Numbered from the stretch's first letter, positions 51,143-63,706 are shown. The stretch is DNA of 64,000 nt from Leguminivora glycinivorella (GCF_023078275.1 NC_062991.1:1054001-1118000), one strand, 5' to 3'. Translations and numbers: made by a program. Notes: a model not told the origin generated them from the letters alone.

Positions 51143-51461
51143 TGAGCGTTTCTTTTTTTTCGCCACTTTTATGAAATATGACATTTTTGAAAGAAATTAT
51201 GATAATTCTACTCAGAATCACCAGCTTTTTCAATCCTAGTAGTTAAAAAAATTGTCCCATACGATTTTTTCCTTTTTTGTTACCATTTTTCGTACATATT
51301 GTGTGGGGTAACAAAAGAGGAAAGTAACAAAAATGTATGGAAATTCTGGGACACTTTTTGTCTCCCAGTGAGATTGAAAGTACTCGTGATTCTAAGTACA
51401 ATTGACCTAAACTTCCCTAAAAAATCAAAATTAAAAAAATGGCAAAAAAAAAGAAATGCTC
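51143..51461. mobile_element. fold-back MITE (same family)
   Basis: GAGCGTTTCTTTTTTTTCGCC at left and GGCAAAAAAAAAGAAATGCTC at right, with an internal inverted copy of TGTATGGAAATTCTGGGACA. Confidence 0.7.
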
Positions 51462-51795
51462 AACTAATAAAGGTTGAAATAAAGGTTGGCGAGGAACAGT
51501 CCTATGGAGGGACCTAGTCTTCAACATAATGACATGATGTCATTGAGATAACGACTGAAGAAGAGGAAGGTTTTCTTTTTATGATTTTTTTTCTCTTCTT
51601 TTTAGTACCGATTATTTAACTTTTAGAAGAGGATAATAAAGATCCGCACATTTTTAAATAGAGGTAGAATCTGAAAAGATAACACTTCAAGTTCTCGTGC
51701 TTTGTACACATATTTAAAGGAAAAAAGGTAAAATAATGTTAATTAATCGCGTTCGACCTGTATGTGACTTTAAATATCTGAAAAGATGTTAGTCA

Positions 51796-51870
51796 GGATT
51801 CGTTGTCAAAGCGGACCCCAGGCTCCCATGAGCCGTGGAAAATGCCAGGATCACGCAAGGAGGCTGATGA
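51796..51870 (+). mobile_element. tRNA-derived SINE, 3' fragment only
   Basis: Only the TTGTCAAAGCGGACCCCAGG tail part of the family. Confidence 0.7.
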
Positions 51871-52264
51871 TATCGCTTAAGATAATGATAAATCAGAGGT
51901 CAAATGCCTTCTAATGATTTGACCCCAATTATTGGACAAAAAAGGAAAGTGATTTCTTAGCAAAATAAATCCATGACCGTTTTTAAGGGGCTTTTTTGGA
52001 GGAGCGACAAATGGGCCATTTGTTAGTAATGAATGACTGACAGAATCTGATTCGAATGGGACTAATGAAATATCTAATAATAGGTTTTGTACCCTGTAAT
52101 TTGTTATAAAAGGCGGAAAATTATTGAAACGGGGAAAATGTATTCTAGTTACAAGTTCATATACAACCTGTTTTTTATTGAATTCCGTTAACTTTAAGGG
52201 TTTAGATCAAATACAATTATATAATTTCTCTAAGAAACTAGCGTCTTAATTCTTACGGTTATTG

Positions 52265-52510
52265 AGTTATTAATAAATAAATAAATATAAATAAATAAAT
52301 ATTATAACGACGATCTTACACAGATTGACTGAGTCCCACGGTAAGCTCAAGAAGGCTTGTGTTGTGGGTACTCAGGCAACGATATATATAATATACAAAT
52401 ACTTATATACATAGAAAACATCCATGACTCAGGGACAAATATCTGTGCTCATCACACAAATAAATTCCCTTACCGGGATTCGAACCCGACACCGCGGCTT
52501 AGCAGGCAGC
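52265..52510 (+). mobile_element. second SINE-like family, near full length
   Basis: TTAATAAATAAATAAATATA start, GATTGACTGAGTCCCACGGT, then CCGGGATTCGAACCCGACAC and GCAGGCAGC. Confidence 0.7.
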
Positions 52511-52713
52511 AGTTATTAAGAAAATAAAAATAAATACTAAACACGTGTGTGACAGCCTTTACCACTTCCTAATGTTATTTGTTTTGACATCTGCCGTCAA
52601 ACACTTGACACTAACTTGAATATTATTCTTAAGGGTCTCTCACACTAATTAATTCATTTATTATGTATGACAACGATAAAAAAAAAATTTTGGCGAATTC
52701 AACTAAAAGTGAT

Positions 52714-53298
52714 ATATACAGGGTGGTTCCTGATAACGAACCTAACGATGTGTCGAATTTAAGAGGATACGGTAGCGAAAATGCTAAAAACCCCCCTTTC
52801 AACCTGGGAATTTTGGTTAAATATACAAGTGTTATTAACTAGATTTATCGAAAAAAAATTGTCCATTAGGAACAACTCAGTCAAAAGATATTTCAAAAAA
52901 ATCTTTAAAATCGAGGTTCCGCTCTCGACTCTTTCCTCCTTCAAAACTTAATCTATCGGAACGAAATTTGAGAATCTGAATAACAATGAAATAATCTATG
53001 TCGGACCGTTTAGATTTTTTGGTTAATTGTTACCAATCTTGAGTATCACACCTTTTTTTGCGCCACAATGAAAAAGGCCGTTTTTGGAAATTTTTGATTG
53101 GCTCTACAGTCTTTAAAAAGCAGAATATCAAAAAATCAAAACGGTCCGACACAGATATAAAAATAATAACAATCTGTGTTGAAAAAATCATTGCTCTATC
53201 TTCAAAAACCAGGGAGGAAATAGTCGAGAGCATTTGTATGGAGAATTGACCCCTACCGTATCGTCTTAACGGGAAACAAAAAAACACGGTGTAGACTA
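52714..53298 (+). mobile_element. interspersed element starting ACAGGGTGGTTCCTGATAAC
   Basis: Starts TATACAGGGTGGTTCCTGAT and ends AACGGGAAACAAAAAAACACGGTGTA, with a partly palindromic centre (GTCGGACCGTTT and AAACGGTCCGAC). A heavily deleted relative with the same two ends is at 61554-61630. Confidence 0.6.
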
Positions 53299-53449
53299 GT
53301 GATTTATTCGATGTAAGATATAACTGAAAATGCAAGTTATTGGAATGAGTCCTGTTTCCTGAAGATGATTTTTTTTTCAGCGAAAAGCGACTGGCAAATA
53401 TTAAATGACGTTTCGCACATCTTAGGTCATAAGTAGCTTAAGGAAATAT

Positions 53450-53830
53450 TTTTTAACCACACCAACTGTTAAAGGCTTACTTTGCTATTCGAAAACAGAT
53501 AGCAAAATTGCATTTTATCCACAAGAGTGCAAAGTAATTTCATACAAATTTTAACTATGTCTTAAGCTGACTGGTATAATTTACCTATAAATGATGATTT
53601 TTAATCATAAATGTTGGATAAATTGATGGATTGGATTTAGTTTGATGTTTTATAGTCAGTAATTTTGATCGTGGTTCACTCGGTGGCAAAGTTTGTTTAA
53701 CCTTCGTGCCTTGACAACCTCGCAACGCTCAAGATTTCACTTTTTGAACGACTCGCTACGCTCGCGGTTCAATATTGGAATCTTTCGCTTGCTCGGGTAT
53801 CAATATGTGGCACGTTCGGTTAAACAACAA
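53450..53830 (+). mobile_element. related repeat, second copy
   Basis: Counterpart of 8326-8750; runs straight into the 53858 repeat. Confidence 0.6.
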
Positions 53831-53857
53831 CTTTTCCCCTTGTAAAACAAATAACTA

Positions 53858-54183
53858 TTTCCCCTCACTAGCTCGGAAACACGTGTTTTGTCCTTTAATA
53901 CCAGCGGGTAAAAACGCATTTTATCCACTAGTGGGTAAAGTAATTTGACCTTGAATAAAGTCAAATTAACTGCTTTAAAATTGATAAAAGTAGGTGAATC
54001 TAGTAATAAAGATGATTTACCACCTGTGGAACTACTGGAAGCAGTGATAAACGTATTTTTTGCGTTGTAGTTTCCTCGCTATAGTGAGGGAAAAAGTTTT
54101 GTGTTATACACGGGTGCAAATGTATTTTACTTCTCGTATGTTAAAATAAAACTTTGCCCCCTTGTAAAACAAATAACTATTAT
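53858..54183 (+). mobile_element. interspersed repeat (AAACACGTGTTTTGTCC ... CCCCTTGTAAAACAAATAACTATT)
   Basis: Contains TACCAGCGGGTAAAAACGCA, ATCCACTAGTGGGTAAAGTA and ACCTGTGGAACTACTGGAAG. Other copies: 14975-15340, 44700-45125 (minus) and 61094-61503. Non-coding despite short ORFs. Confidence 0.65.
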
Positions 54184-54527
54184 TTCAAGTATAGGAAACT
54201 AGTCTATTATGGAGTTCTTTGGAAGCCTAAGTAAAGTGTTTTCGCTACTACAAGGAAAGCGTTGCTACGCGCGGCGTAGCACACAGCACTCGTATCACGT
54301 CAGCGTCAGAGCCCATTTAGACGGTACGAGAACTCGCATACGAGTTTTATTACATTGCGGTATTGACGGCTGTGCAAAATTGTATGTAACTTAAACAGCC
54401 CGCAATGTAACTAAAATCGCATGCGAGTTTGCACGCCGTCTAAATCAGGCCTCACGCATTAATTTAGCGGTAAGACTTGTGTTGCTATTAAAAAGAAATA
54501 TCACATTTTCGTTCAAGCCCTTTTTAA

Positions 54528-54735
54528 CCCCCGACGCAAAAACGACGGGGTGTTATAAGTTTGACGTGTCTGTCTAGCTGTCTATCTGTGTGTGTGTCTA
54601 TCTGTGACATCGTAGCTCTTTAGCTTCGCTAGTTTTTTGTATGAAAGCTGAGTTAGTCGGGAGTGTTCTTAGCCATGTTTCATGAAAATCGGTCAACTAT
54701 GTCGCGGTCGGGGGTTTTTTCAAAATTTTAATTTT
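54528..54735 (+). mobile_element. TTATAAGTTTGACGTGTC family repeat, shorter array
   Basis: CCCCCGACGCAAAAACGACG start, GTCGGGGGTTTTTTCAAAAT end. Confidence 0.7.
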
Positions 54736-54990
54736 TTCTTGAAGGTTGTCTTTCATTATGGTACAGGAGTGTCAAGAGTGACACTGAAACTTGAGCAGTT
54801 TCATGTACACTGCCTACCTCGTTTGGGAGTACAGGCGTGTTTTTGTATGTTTGAGTGTAAGTAAGTAAGTAAGTAAATATTCTTTATTGCACCATTTTAC
54901 AACCCTGTGAGTGTATTGTACAGACCCATTAGTCCAATGCTACTAGAACCTTCTCACAGTAAACGTGAAGGTAACTTCTATGGCATATAA

Positions 54991-55300
54991 GGGCCATTTT
55001 TTTCAAAGTTGTCCACCCCACTTTTTTTGTAACATGGGTATTTTTTACGCGATTAATACTCACAATCGTGAGCTCTTTCGATCCTGATAGGAGAAAAAAA
55101 ATGTCCCAAGATTTCCATACATTTTTTCGAACCTTCCATTCCGTTACCGCCATACGAAATGTATGAAAATATGGTAACGGAATGGGAAAAAAACCTTGGG
55201 ACACTTTTTTCTCGTATTAGAATTGAAAGAGCTCGCGATTCTGAGTGGAAACCACAAAAAAAATTCCAAATCCAAAAAAAAACTTTGAAAAAAATGGCCC
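54991..55300. mobile_element. fold-back MITE with GGGCCATTTTTTTCAAAG ends
   Basis: Second copy of the 45872-46193 element in opposite internal orientation; the right end has lost part of the GGGGTGGACA block. Confidence 0.75.
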
Positions 55301-55559
55301 ATAAAGCACACTGTCAATAAGACAGGGTTTTAGAGTGACCTAGGCTCTATATTCATTAAACTGCTGTATTTTCTCAATACTTCTGACATGTGGATAAGAG
55401 TTCACGGCTCATTTTGTTGTATAATTTATTGAAATGAATTTCCATAGAGTAGGTACCTGGTCTGTTTTTTTTTTTTGATGAATACTTTTGCTTATTAAAT
55501 TGCATCTTGTTTTTTAATGCATGTTAATTATAAGATGTAATGTTTTGAAAAGAAGTGGC

Positions 55560-55735
55560 CCGCCGAGTTTCTTGCCGGTCCCATAGTGGATACCCCCCTC
55601 CAACTGAGGGGGGACTGAAATCTTCTCGAGGCTGAGGCGTAGGGTTAGAGCCGGCGTAGCTTTACTTGACGTTCATAAACGCATTGTAATATGCCTACTT
55701 GGAAAATAAATATTTCATTTCATTTCATTTCGATA
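55560..55735 (+). mobile_element. LINE 3' end (GCCGGCGTAGCTTTACTTGA ... ATTTCATTTC)
   Basis: GTTTCTTGCCGGTCCCATAG, AGAGCCGGCGTAGCTTTACT, AAATAAATATTTCATTTCAT. A shorter relative is at 44296-44377. Confidence 0.6.
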
Positions 55736-55904
55736 TAAGGGTGTGTCAGTTTTTCACGTGTCTTCAAACAAAAATCTATGTTTTGACACTGATATATCGT
55801 ATCCATGTCGTTTTTGGATCTAACATTATTAATTCGAATCGGGCAGCGAGCATCAGTCAAATTGATGCAATGATAGAAATTTAAAAGGCTTATGGTGACA
55901 GTGA

Positions 55905-56145
55905 CCCCCGTGTGGTGACGGGTTAAGAATTTCACCACCCCCTTTCTTCCCGTGGGTGTAGTAGAAGGCGACTATGGGATATGGGTTAAATTGTGGCGTA
56001 GGCGAGAGGCTGGCAACCTGTCACTGCAAAGTCACAGTTTCGTTTTCTGTCAACCCCTTATTTGCCAAGAGTGGCACTGAAACTTGAGTAGTTTCATGTG
56101 CTCTGCCTACCCCTTCATGGGATACAGGCGTGATTGTATGTATGA
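55905..56145 (+). mobile_element. microsatellite-ended interspersed repeat, full length
   Basis: GTGTGGTGACGGGTTAAGAA start and GCGTGATTGTATGTATG end. Confidence 0.72.
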
Positions 56146-56159
56146 TGTTATGGTGACAG

Positions 56160-56735
56160 TCTGATGACGACTGCAATTTGTAAAATTAAATTTTTGCAAA
56201 GTTACTGCTGGGCATGGATAAATTTGCAGGAGCAGTAATTACTGCCTTATACTGCAGAGTCTTATTTTGATTATTACAGGACAGCACAATGTCACACAGA
56301 TCATTCTTGTCTAAAATCTAGCTCAATAAGGATTGTATTTTATATGGATTTGAATTTCTACTCGGATCGGACAAAATCGGAAAATTATTTTTATTTCTAT
56401 TTTTGCTATTCGATTTTTTCTATTTTTCTCTCACTCAGTTGGTTTTCTGATCTTTCTTTGAATATGCTGAATGAAAAAGTTCTGCTGAAAACGATTTATG
56501 GCAATTTCCACACAAACTGACCTAAATATTTTTTTCTTAGATGTATTTTCATTATCAAGCTATAATTTTGTCTTTACTATATTTTAATAACAGTATAATC
56601 CTTTTAACATAATAAAAATTACACAAATATCAATTAAAATAAGTAACCTTTAAAAAACCAAAGAGCCAGCACCTAAAAACACCCAATATTTTTCCAAAAA
56701 AACACATTTCAGAATTCGCATTCCTTTTTCCATCC
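56160..56735. other. AT-rich sequence next to promoter-like island, nothing recognised
   Basis: No repeat family or coding frame identified. Confidence 0.35.
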
Positions 56736-56880
56736 CTTATCAGCTGTTGAGCATGGCGCTGTAAAGCGGCGCGCCCCCATTGGCCAGCCGCTCATGAGCG
56801 ACGCTCTGATTGGTCGACCGGTCATGAGCGACGGAACACGTGCTCATAAGTTCTGAAGTTCGGAATTCAAACTTTTTACG
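56735..56880 (-). promoter_or_regulatory. CpG- and CCAAT-rich promoter-like island
   Basis: A GC-rich patch in AT-rich sequence with two ATTGG (CCAAT on minus) boxes at about 56780 and 56810, two copies of TCATGAGCGACG (at about 56792 and 56823), and CACGTG at about 56838. Part of it matches, in reverse orientation, the island at 48108-48143. Confidence 0.35.
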
Positions 56881-57154
56881 CGACATTCGAAATGGTGTTA
56901 CGTGTTTTGTTTTTTGGGAATGTTTAAGAAAATTAATTTTGGTATTTGATATTAGAAATATCGGAAGATGAACGGTATTGATTTTACGAGAAATCACTTA
57001 ACAAAATAAATTGTAGTGAATATATAAATAAAATCTGAATATTATAGTTTATATAAAAAATATTAAATTTAATCAAATTGTATTTTAATATTAACTAGAG
57101 GTATAAAAATGTCAAATCATCGAAATATCGTCATAAAAGTGTAAATTTTACTTA

Positions 57155-57500
57155 CGAAAAACTGGTCTCGCATCTTAAATGCACTCGGATAAATTAAACA
57201 CTGCATCTACGCGAAATTAATCGAACGAAAATCTCAACAAACGACGAAAAACGCCCTATTCTCACGAAATTCGCACGATCACAGTCCGTTGCGTTCGAAA
57301 TACGAAACGAAATCGCGTCACTAAATCCAAAAAATTCACTCACAGCCTTACTTGTTTATTGAAATAAACAATAAAACAACAACAACAAATTTATATTAAC
57401 AACAAAACAAAAGAACAACACTGTACAGCGACAAAATCTACCACTCATAAGTTCCACGGAACTGCAGTCTCGATGCAAATTATTTACACTTGTGCATCGC
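57155..57500 (-). promoter_or_regulatory. candidate FoxP 5' UTR exon / transcription start region
   Basis: On the minus strand a strong donor (GTAAGTAAA) at 57154 ends a stretch with AACAA/TTGTT low-complexity typical of untranslated leaders. It contains an ATG reading MQCLIYPSAFKMRDQFF in phase 0, which would also join exon 2. It lies upstream of the gene in the right orientation. There is no transcript support, so this is a candidate only. Confidence 0.3.
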
Positions 57501-57689
57501 GGTGCATCCTGCTCTAAATACGCTTAAACAACTGTTAAAATATATATTAAACGTTAACTAAAGTTGTTATAAAGCTGTGTTGTTACAATGTTAATATATT
57601 TGCTTGAAAACGCGCCTCTAAACAATACACAACAGCCTGCGACGCGTCGGTAACAACAATGCTTGGGCGAAATAAGCAAGAAATATTTA

Positions 57690-57770
57690 ACTACCCCAGC
57701 GGGGAGGGGCGGCACTGGCCCTCAGTATTGGCGCTACGCCTGTGGTAGTTATAGTTTACGTGATACACAG
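57690..57770. promoter_or_regulatory. GC-box / CCAAT-like patch upstream of the candidate FoxP leader
   Basis: Contains GGGGAGGGGCGGCACTGGCC and TATTGGCGCTACGCC in otherwise AT-rich DNA. It lies just upstream (minus direction) of the candidate leader exon at 57155-57500, a fitting place for a proximal promoter. The assignment is by composition only. Confidence 0.25.
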
Positions 57771-58189
57771 CTCAAATACAAATAATATAAACATTACAAC
57801 TGAGCATGCGCACAAGCGTCCGACAGGGACGAAGATACTACTTCTCTAGGTGAAAAACCACTCAAAACCCTACTTATACTTGTTTCCATTACTAAAAATA
57901 CGTCTTTCTAAGATGTATGGACTAGTAAGGATAGTTTATTAGTTTGTGAAATCGTTTTTTTATGGATTCATTTGCATATTTTTGACAGGAATCGCATCGC
58001 GTTCGGAGAGTTCACGCATGCGCCGCTGGGGAAATGTTATTGACGATGCAAAATGTTTATTTTTTGGCGCTAAATACGATACTTTACATTTACTTTGCTT
58101 ACAAATAACAAGCCTACAACGCTTTATGACTTATAATTTAATTTTAAAAACAAAACATTTCAATACAAGACTTTAAATAAATTTTAAAA

Positions 58190-58260
58190 TTTCGCGCCAT
58201 TAATTGTAAGTGACGAAAACAAGATGGCGGATATTTGTAAAAATAAAAATGATGTTAGAA
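58190..58260 (+). promoter_or_regulatory. possible YY1/Pho-like site
   Basis: AAGATGGCGG at 58221-58230 matches the YY1/Pho core in a typical start-region context. The ATG in it opens only a 12-codon frame, so no gene is called. It may be a divergent-promoter or enhancer motif near the FoxP 5' region. Confidence 0.2.
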
Positions 58261-59159
58261 CATAAGTTTGGAACGTTGCGACAAATAAGATAAAGGTAAT
58301 CGCCTTTCTACAAGTCCTCGGGGAGTTAGGGCTGGATTTATTTCAATTATAATCTAATATAAGAAGAGTGCGCATGCGTGGGGCACGATTTACACAGGAA
58401 CGGACCCTGGGGTGATTTGAACTGTCAAAATTCCTTGCATTGATTAGAGAATGGTGCTTTAGAGAGAAACGAAATTTTGAGTACTTAGTACAACACAGAA
58501 ATATGTAAAAAAATGTTTCCGATTTTTTCGTTATACCTACCAACTACAATATAGAGAGGCATTAAAACAACAGAGTCTATCCTTTTTCGTAAATTTTTGA
58601 GCCTTTATGATATCCAGACGTGAAAATGCGTTCGATATTGATAATGATGATAATTTGATTTCTTTGTAATGTAATGTAATTTTTTGTTTTTTTTTTGAAG
58701 TTAGTTTTTAACAATTATATATAATCATGTTGCTATGACTTCTCAGGGTTCATGTTGAGACTATATTATACTTAGCCTAAGATTATTATGTATACACATG
58801 AATTGCAATAAAGCATTGAAATGTAAATATTTTACAAAAAAAAAATCCTTATGTTATTTTAAGGACAAATTTTTATAATAGTGTGGTTTAGTAATTTCAC
58901 CATACATTTCCTCCTGTGGGTATCGTAGAACTTGTCTGAGGAATAAGAGTTATTTTTTTCATTCTTGTAATATATAACATTGTCATTATATTTTAACTTC
59001 TGAATTTACTAAAAGTGGCACCGGAACTCTCGTTGTTTCATGTGCTTTGCCTATCTCTTATGAGAATACAGATGTGAATGTGATGTACTTTAAGAAGCTT
59101 GGAGTTCCTTTTTGCTTATATAATTTTTATTCCTGTAATTTTCATGTATGTATGTATGT

Positions 59160-59290
59160 ATAAACTTTATTGTACAAAACACAAAACACAAATATGACAC
59201 AGGATAGACAGTACAAAGGCGAACTTATCCCTTTAAGGGATTTCTTCCAGCTAACCTTTTAGGTGAAATGCGATGAAGAATGGTAGACAA
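59160..59290 (-). mobile_element. LINE 3' tail (TTTATTGTACAAAA ... TTCCAGCTAACC)
   Basis: AACTTTATTGTACAAAACAC, AAGGCGAACTTATCCCTTTA, GGGATTTCTTCCAGCTAACC, a tail motif common in lepidopteran LINEs. Confidence 0.5.
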
Positions 59291-59769
59291 ATTTTAGTAC
59301 AACAGTTTATAGGAAAGCCCAAAAAATATAAAAGAGACGAAAACAAAAATAATAAAATAAAATTGGAATAAAAGGTACATCAAATAGAAAGAATATATAA
59401 CAATATATATAGTAAATAAATATATATTTATATATAGTATCTATAACAAAACCACACTGAATTGCACGCCACCGAACTTCGGTGTGAGTACTTCCCCCGA
59501 CGCCGCTAGGACATTGACATTTTTATCGGTCTATGATTTAACGCCTATCGATTGGCCACCAGTCATCCAGGATTAGAATTTAGGACCGGCCAGGAACATC
59601 CTTTATTCCTGGCTTGTCGCCGGCAATTTGATTGCGGGGAGATATATTGGGAACATCGGTCTGGGATGTGTCAAGATTGATATAAAACACGATACAATTT
59701 TGGGGCAGTCATCTTTTTTTTAAATAGGTGGAATGTAGAAAGAAATAATTATATTTGAAATAGCAATCT

Positions 59770-60230
59770 AAATAATAGGTAAGTACAAGGAAAAAAAAGG
59801 ATTTTTTTTTTTTTTTACAAATGTATTTTAAATATTGTACAGTTTGTACAGATAATTAAAAAATACTAAATGGACTTTAAAACATATTAATTTAGATCAG
59901 AATGGAAAAAATATATATTTACACATTGTCAAGCATAGAATAAATGTAAATTCTAAGATTACATTTACTATTTAAAATATTTAAAATAAATTTTCTGTAA
60001 GTATTCGTAATTTAAATAAACAAGGTTTTCAATTTTATCAATTCTCAAATAAGGAGATTTTGTAATGAAATTCTCATTCTTCGTTTTAAATTTTCCATTT
60101 GAATGATCTACTAAGTTACTCTTAAAAAAACTAATTAAAAAACATTTCAAATAATACTTTAGATTCACCTAGCGTTAAAAAGGCTAAAATAAAGGTAATA
60201 AAAGGACTATAAACGTAATAAAAATGTAAA
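59770..60230. other. AT-rich sequence, nothing recognised
   Basis: Poly-T/A runs and short ORFs of low complexity only. Confidence 0.4.
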
Positions 60231-60239
60231 GACAAGTTC

Positions 60240-60330
60240 CTCGCTGATGAGAGGGCGGGGCCAGCCCTGTTCAGCGCCGCCCAGCCCGCTTATAAGAGAC
60301 GCCTACTCGCGAGAGTTAGGCGGGCGGATT
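60240..60330. promoter_or_regulatory. GC-box and TATA-like promoter island
   Basis: Contains GAGGGCGGGGCC (GC box), CTTATAAGAGACGCCTACTC (TATA-like, palindromic core) and TCGCGA. The segment AGAGACGCCTA is shared with 48155-48170. No coding sequence follows on either strand within the window. Confidence 0.3.
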
Positions 60331-60400
60331 ATCCGAAACGATTATTTTTTTATGTATTTTTTTTTGTTGCATTTTTTTGTCCAGCTCTTGTACTATAAAT

Positions 60401-60535
60401 AAATAAATAAATATTATATGACATTCTTACACAGATTGACTGAGGCTCACGGTAAGCTCAAGAGGCTTGTGTTGTGGGTACTCAGACAACGATATATATA
60501 TAATATATAAATACTTATATACATAGAAAACATTC
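60401..60535 (+). mobile_element. second SINE-like family, 5' part
   Basis: AAATAAATAAATATTATATG to CATAGAAAACATTCA. Confidence 0.65.
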
Positions 60536-61093
60536 ACTATACAACTTGATAATACATTTTTTTGTAAAATTTATATATTTTGTGTTATTTTCATTATAGT
60601 TTCTATAAGACCTGTAAATATATTTTAAATATTACATAATATTTTAAAAAAAGTATCGTGATTTCTCGTTCATGATAGTTTTGTAAGATTGAGAGAAATG
60701 TTCCTGAGAATCTTGGGATTTCTTTGTGTAATTTTTCTTCTCTTACTCAAACGAATGGAATCTTCAAATATAGGTAACATCTTAGCTATTAAATATCTTA
60801 CAGACGAAATGTAATCAAAAACAGGGTCGCAGCTTAGTAATGTATTGTATTTTTATACTAAATACAACTAAACTAAGGCATAGCAATTTTCTTGGTTGCA
60901 ATATACAGCCTGTTTTTATTGAATTCTGTTAATTTTAAGGGAAGGTTCTTTAGATCAAATACAATTAATTTCTCTAAGAAACTGTGGCAACCTTTAAAAA
61001 TTCCTAATGTTATTTGTTTTGACATGTGCCGTCAATCACTTGACACCAACTTGAATGTTATTCTTAAGGGTCCCTCACACCAATAAATTCATT

Positions 61094-61503
61094 TTCCCCT
61101 CACTAGCTCGGAAACACGTGTTTTGTCCTTTAATACCAGCGGGTAAAAACGCATTTTATCCACTAGTGGGTAAAGTAATTTGACCTTGAATAAAGTCAAA
61201 TTAACTGATTTAATATTGATAAAAGTAGGTGAATCTAGTAATAAAGATGTTTTACCACCTGTGGAACTACTGGAATCAGTGATAAACGCATTTTTTTGCG
61301 TTGTAGTTTCCGCCAGGATATAGTGAGGGGAAAAGTTTTGTGTTACACTCGGGTGCAAATGTATTTTACTTCTCGTGTGTTAAAAAACTCGCAAGTTCAG
61401 GATTCTATTCTCGAACCTATAGAATCCTTTCACTTGCTCGTTTTTCAATTCCACACTCGGCGTTAAAATACAACTTTGCCCCCTTGTATAACAAATAACT
61501 ATT
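61094..61503 (+). mobile_element. same interspersed repeat
   Basis: CCCCTCACTAGCTCGGAAAC start, TTGTATAACAAATAACTATT end. Confidence 0.65.
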
Positions 61504-61553
61504 ATTATGTATGAAAATGATGAAAAAATTTTTATGCGATTTTAACTAAAACT

Positions 61554-61630
61554 GATATACAGGGTGGTTCCTGATAATGAACCTAGCTACGTGTATAATT
61601 TAACGGAAAACAAAAAAAAAACACGGTGTA
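61554..61630 (+). mobile_element. deleted copy of the 52714 element
   Basis: Both ends (ACAGGGTGGTTCCTGATAAT and AAAACACGGTGTATG) within 77 bp; the centre is gone. Confidence 0.55.
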
Positions 61631-61998
61631 TGTATTTTCTTCTTTCTTATTCTTTCAATTGTCCTCCAGTAGATCAACAAAGGAACAAAAAAATCTTTGA
61701 AATCCAAAACGTTACATTTACAGATCTTTAGTATACCTAAATAAAGATACGAAATTTTTAGCAAGTTTTATCTCTGTTAAACTTGTTTGTCTTTTCAACC
61801 GAGAGATCTTCAGCTACGTACGTTCAGTGGAAAGAGGAAGACACATGAAATATGTCATTGCATAAATATTGAAAAAAATACTGAATAAGGGCAGCCAGCT
61901 CTTGGCCTATGCCCGTTAATGGCTGCCAAGTAAGTAGAAGTCTGAACAATGCCCCAGGTCCGCCTAAAATATTATTCGTTTAGATTATTTTTCATTGG

Positions 61999-62184
61999 AC
62001 TTGTATTGACCGGGATATAAACCGTGATTACCTTTTTGATTTTTGTCGAGCTCCCGATATTTCGACGCAGTTGTATGCATCATGATTACGGAAAACTGAC
62101 GAAGGCAGGTGGATGTCAAAGTTGCGTAGACAGCGCGCGATCTACCCTCCTTCGCGGTCTATATCCCGGTCAATATAAGTCTAA
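61999..62184. mobile_element. palindromic element, second copy
   Basis: ACTTGTATTGACCGGGATAT start, TATATCCCGGTCAATATAAG end, with a different centre. Confidence 0.7.
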
Positions 62185-62765
62185 TGAAAATAACCGTGAA
62201 TCATTCAAAACTCTTATTTTTTATTTCTTGAGTAAGAAACATTACTCAAATAAATATGGGTAGAAAAACCTATATTTGTTTTTGATGTGATGTATGCATG
62301 TCTAGATAACATGAGATAAGTGTTGATAAATAAAACATAGATCAAGTTCAGGTATTATGCCCTGTTATTACAAAGAATAAGTCTTTCAGTGTCATTGTTA
62401 TTCTTTTTAACTGTTTGACCACTTTTCTTGTATGTGTTTTGCATTTCTTCTGTCTGTTACCCTCCGTGAATCTTTCTCACTTGATGGTCTCATCGGAAGA
62501 TCAGCGCTGGAAGTCCCCAGCAACACGCTGAGATGAGGTCATTTCGTGGCACTTCATTATTTTCTGTCTTATTGTTATTATGTGTATTTTGTCCTGCCTG
62601 TGTTCACGAATAAATGTTATTCTATTCTATTCTATTTATTTTTGTAAGATCTCAAATGTGCCGTAGCCGAATGGCATTTCTGCAATGCGAGCGATAGTGA
62701 TAGATATCTACGAGCGTTTCGTTTCGTGAGCGTTTGTGCCATTCGGCTACGTAGCAATAGCATAT

Positions 62766-62907
62766 CGTCACTACTTTTAAAAAATCTCGTATCTCACGCT
62801 GCTCCTCAAAGTTAAAACGCAGTAAGTCTATATGCATCCCATACATACTTACTACAATTTTCTTTTCATTGACAGACGAAAATACAAGTTTTTTTAAAGT
62901 AGTGATG
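62766..62907. mobile_element. 143-bp MITE family
   Basis: CGTCACTACTTTTAAAAAAT at left and TTTTTTTAAAGTAGTGATG at right; near-complete. Confidence 0.78.
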
Positions 62908-63160
62908 ATATCTCCATTCTCCTCTATGATTACGTATTTTGTGGTAGGTATCTTTTATTCGTAGGTAACGAATGAACCAATTTTAAAATAATTTGCGTGT
63001 TCAAAAAACACACGAGTCTATCACCTAACCACGTGCAAAATTAAATATAGAATAGATATGTTACTTACAGAACCGATAGTGATATCTTTCAACTCTGATT
63101 ATGTGGCCCCCGCAGGTTTTACTGATAAGTATCTCAACTTGACTATAGATATATTACTTA

Positions 63161-63396
63161 CTAGCTTTTGCCCGCGGCTTCGCTCGAATTAAAATTGAAA
63201 ATTGCTGTATGCTCCATACTTCCATCCCCATTTTAGGGATGTGGGGGGTTAGAAAGAGACAAAAAGTAGCCTATGTCGCTCTCCATCCCTTCAACTGTCT
63301 CCACTTAAAAAAATCACGTCAATTTGTCGCTCCGTTTTGCTGTGAAAGACGGACGAACAAACATATGTACACACTTTCCCATTCATAATATTAGTA
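63161..63396 (-). mobile_element. 187-bp interspersed repeat with internal insertion
   Basis: Reverse orientation; about 60 bp of extra sequence (CATACTTCCATCCCCATTTT) near the CTAG end. Confidence 0.7.
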
Positions 63397-63501
63397 ATTT
63401 TATTTATTGTATTTATGTATACGTATGTATGTATGTATTATAATAATAAAATACAAATTTAGACACATACCAAGTACACTAATACATAAACTACACATAT
63501 A

Positions 63502-63706
63502 AATAAATAAAATAAATAAATATTATAGGACACTTTTTACACAGATTGACTGAGCCCCACGGTAAGCTCAAGAAGGCTTGTATTGTGGGTACTCAGCAAC
63601 GATATATATAATATACAGATACATATATACATAGAAAACATCCATGACTCAGGAACAAATATCTGTGCTCATCACACAAATAAATGCCCTTACCGGGATT
63701 CGAACC
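63502..63706 (+). mobile_element. second SINE-like family, near full length
   Basis: AAATAAATAAATATTATAGG start and CCGGGATTCGAACCCAACAC end. Confidence 0.7.

Noticed and set aside
57946..58176. 76-codon plus-strand ORF near the promoter-like region
   Set aside because: No recognisable domain, AT-rich codon use, no homologous motif seen; likely chance.
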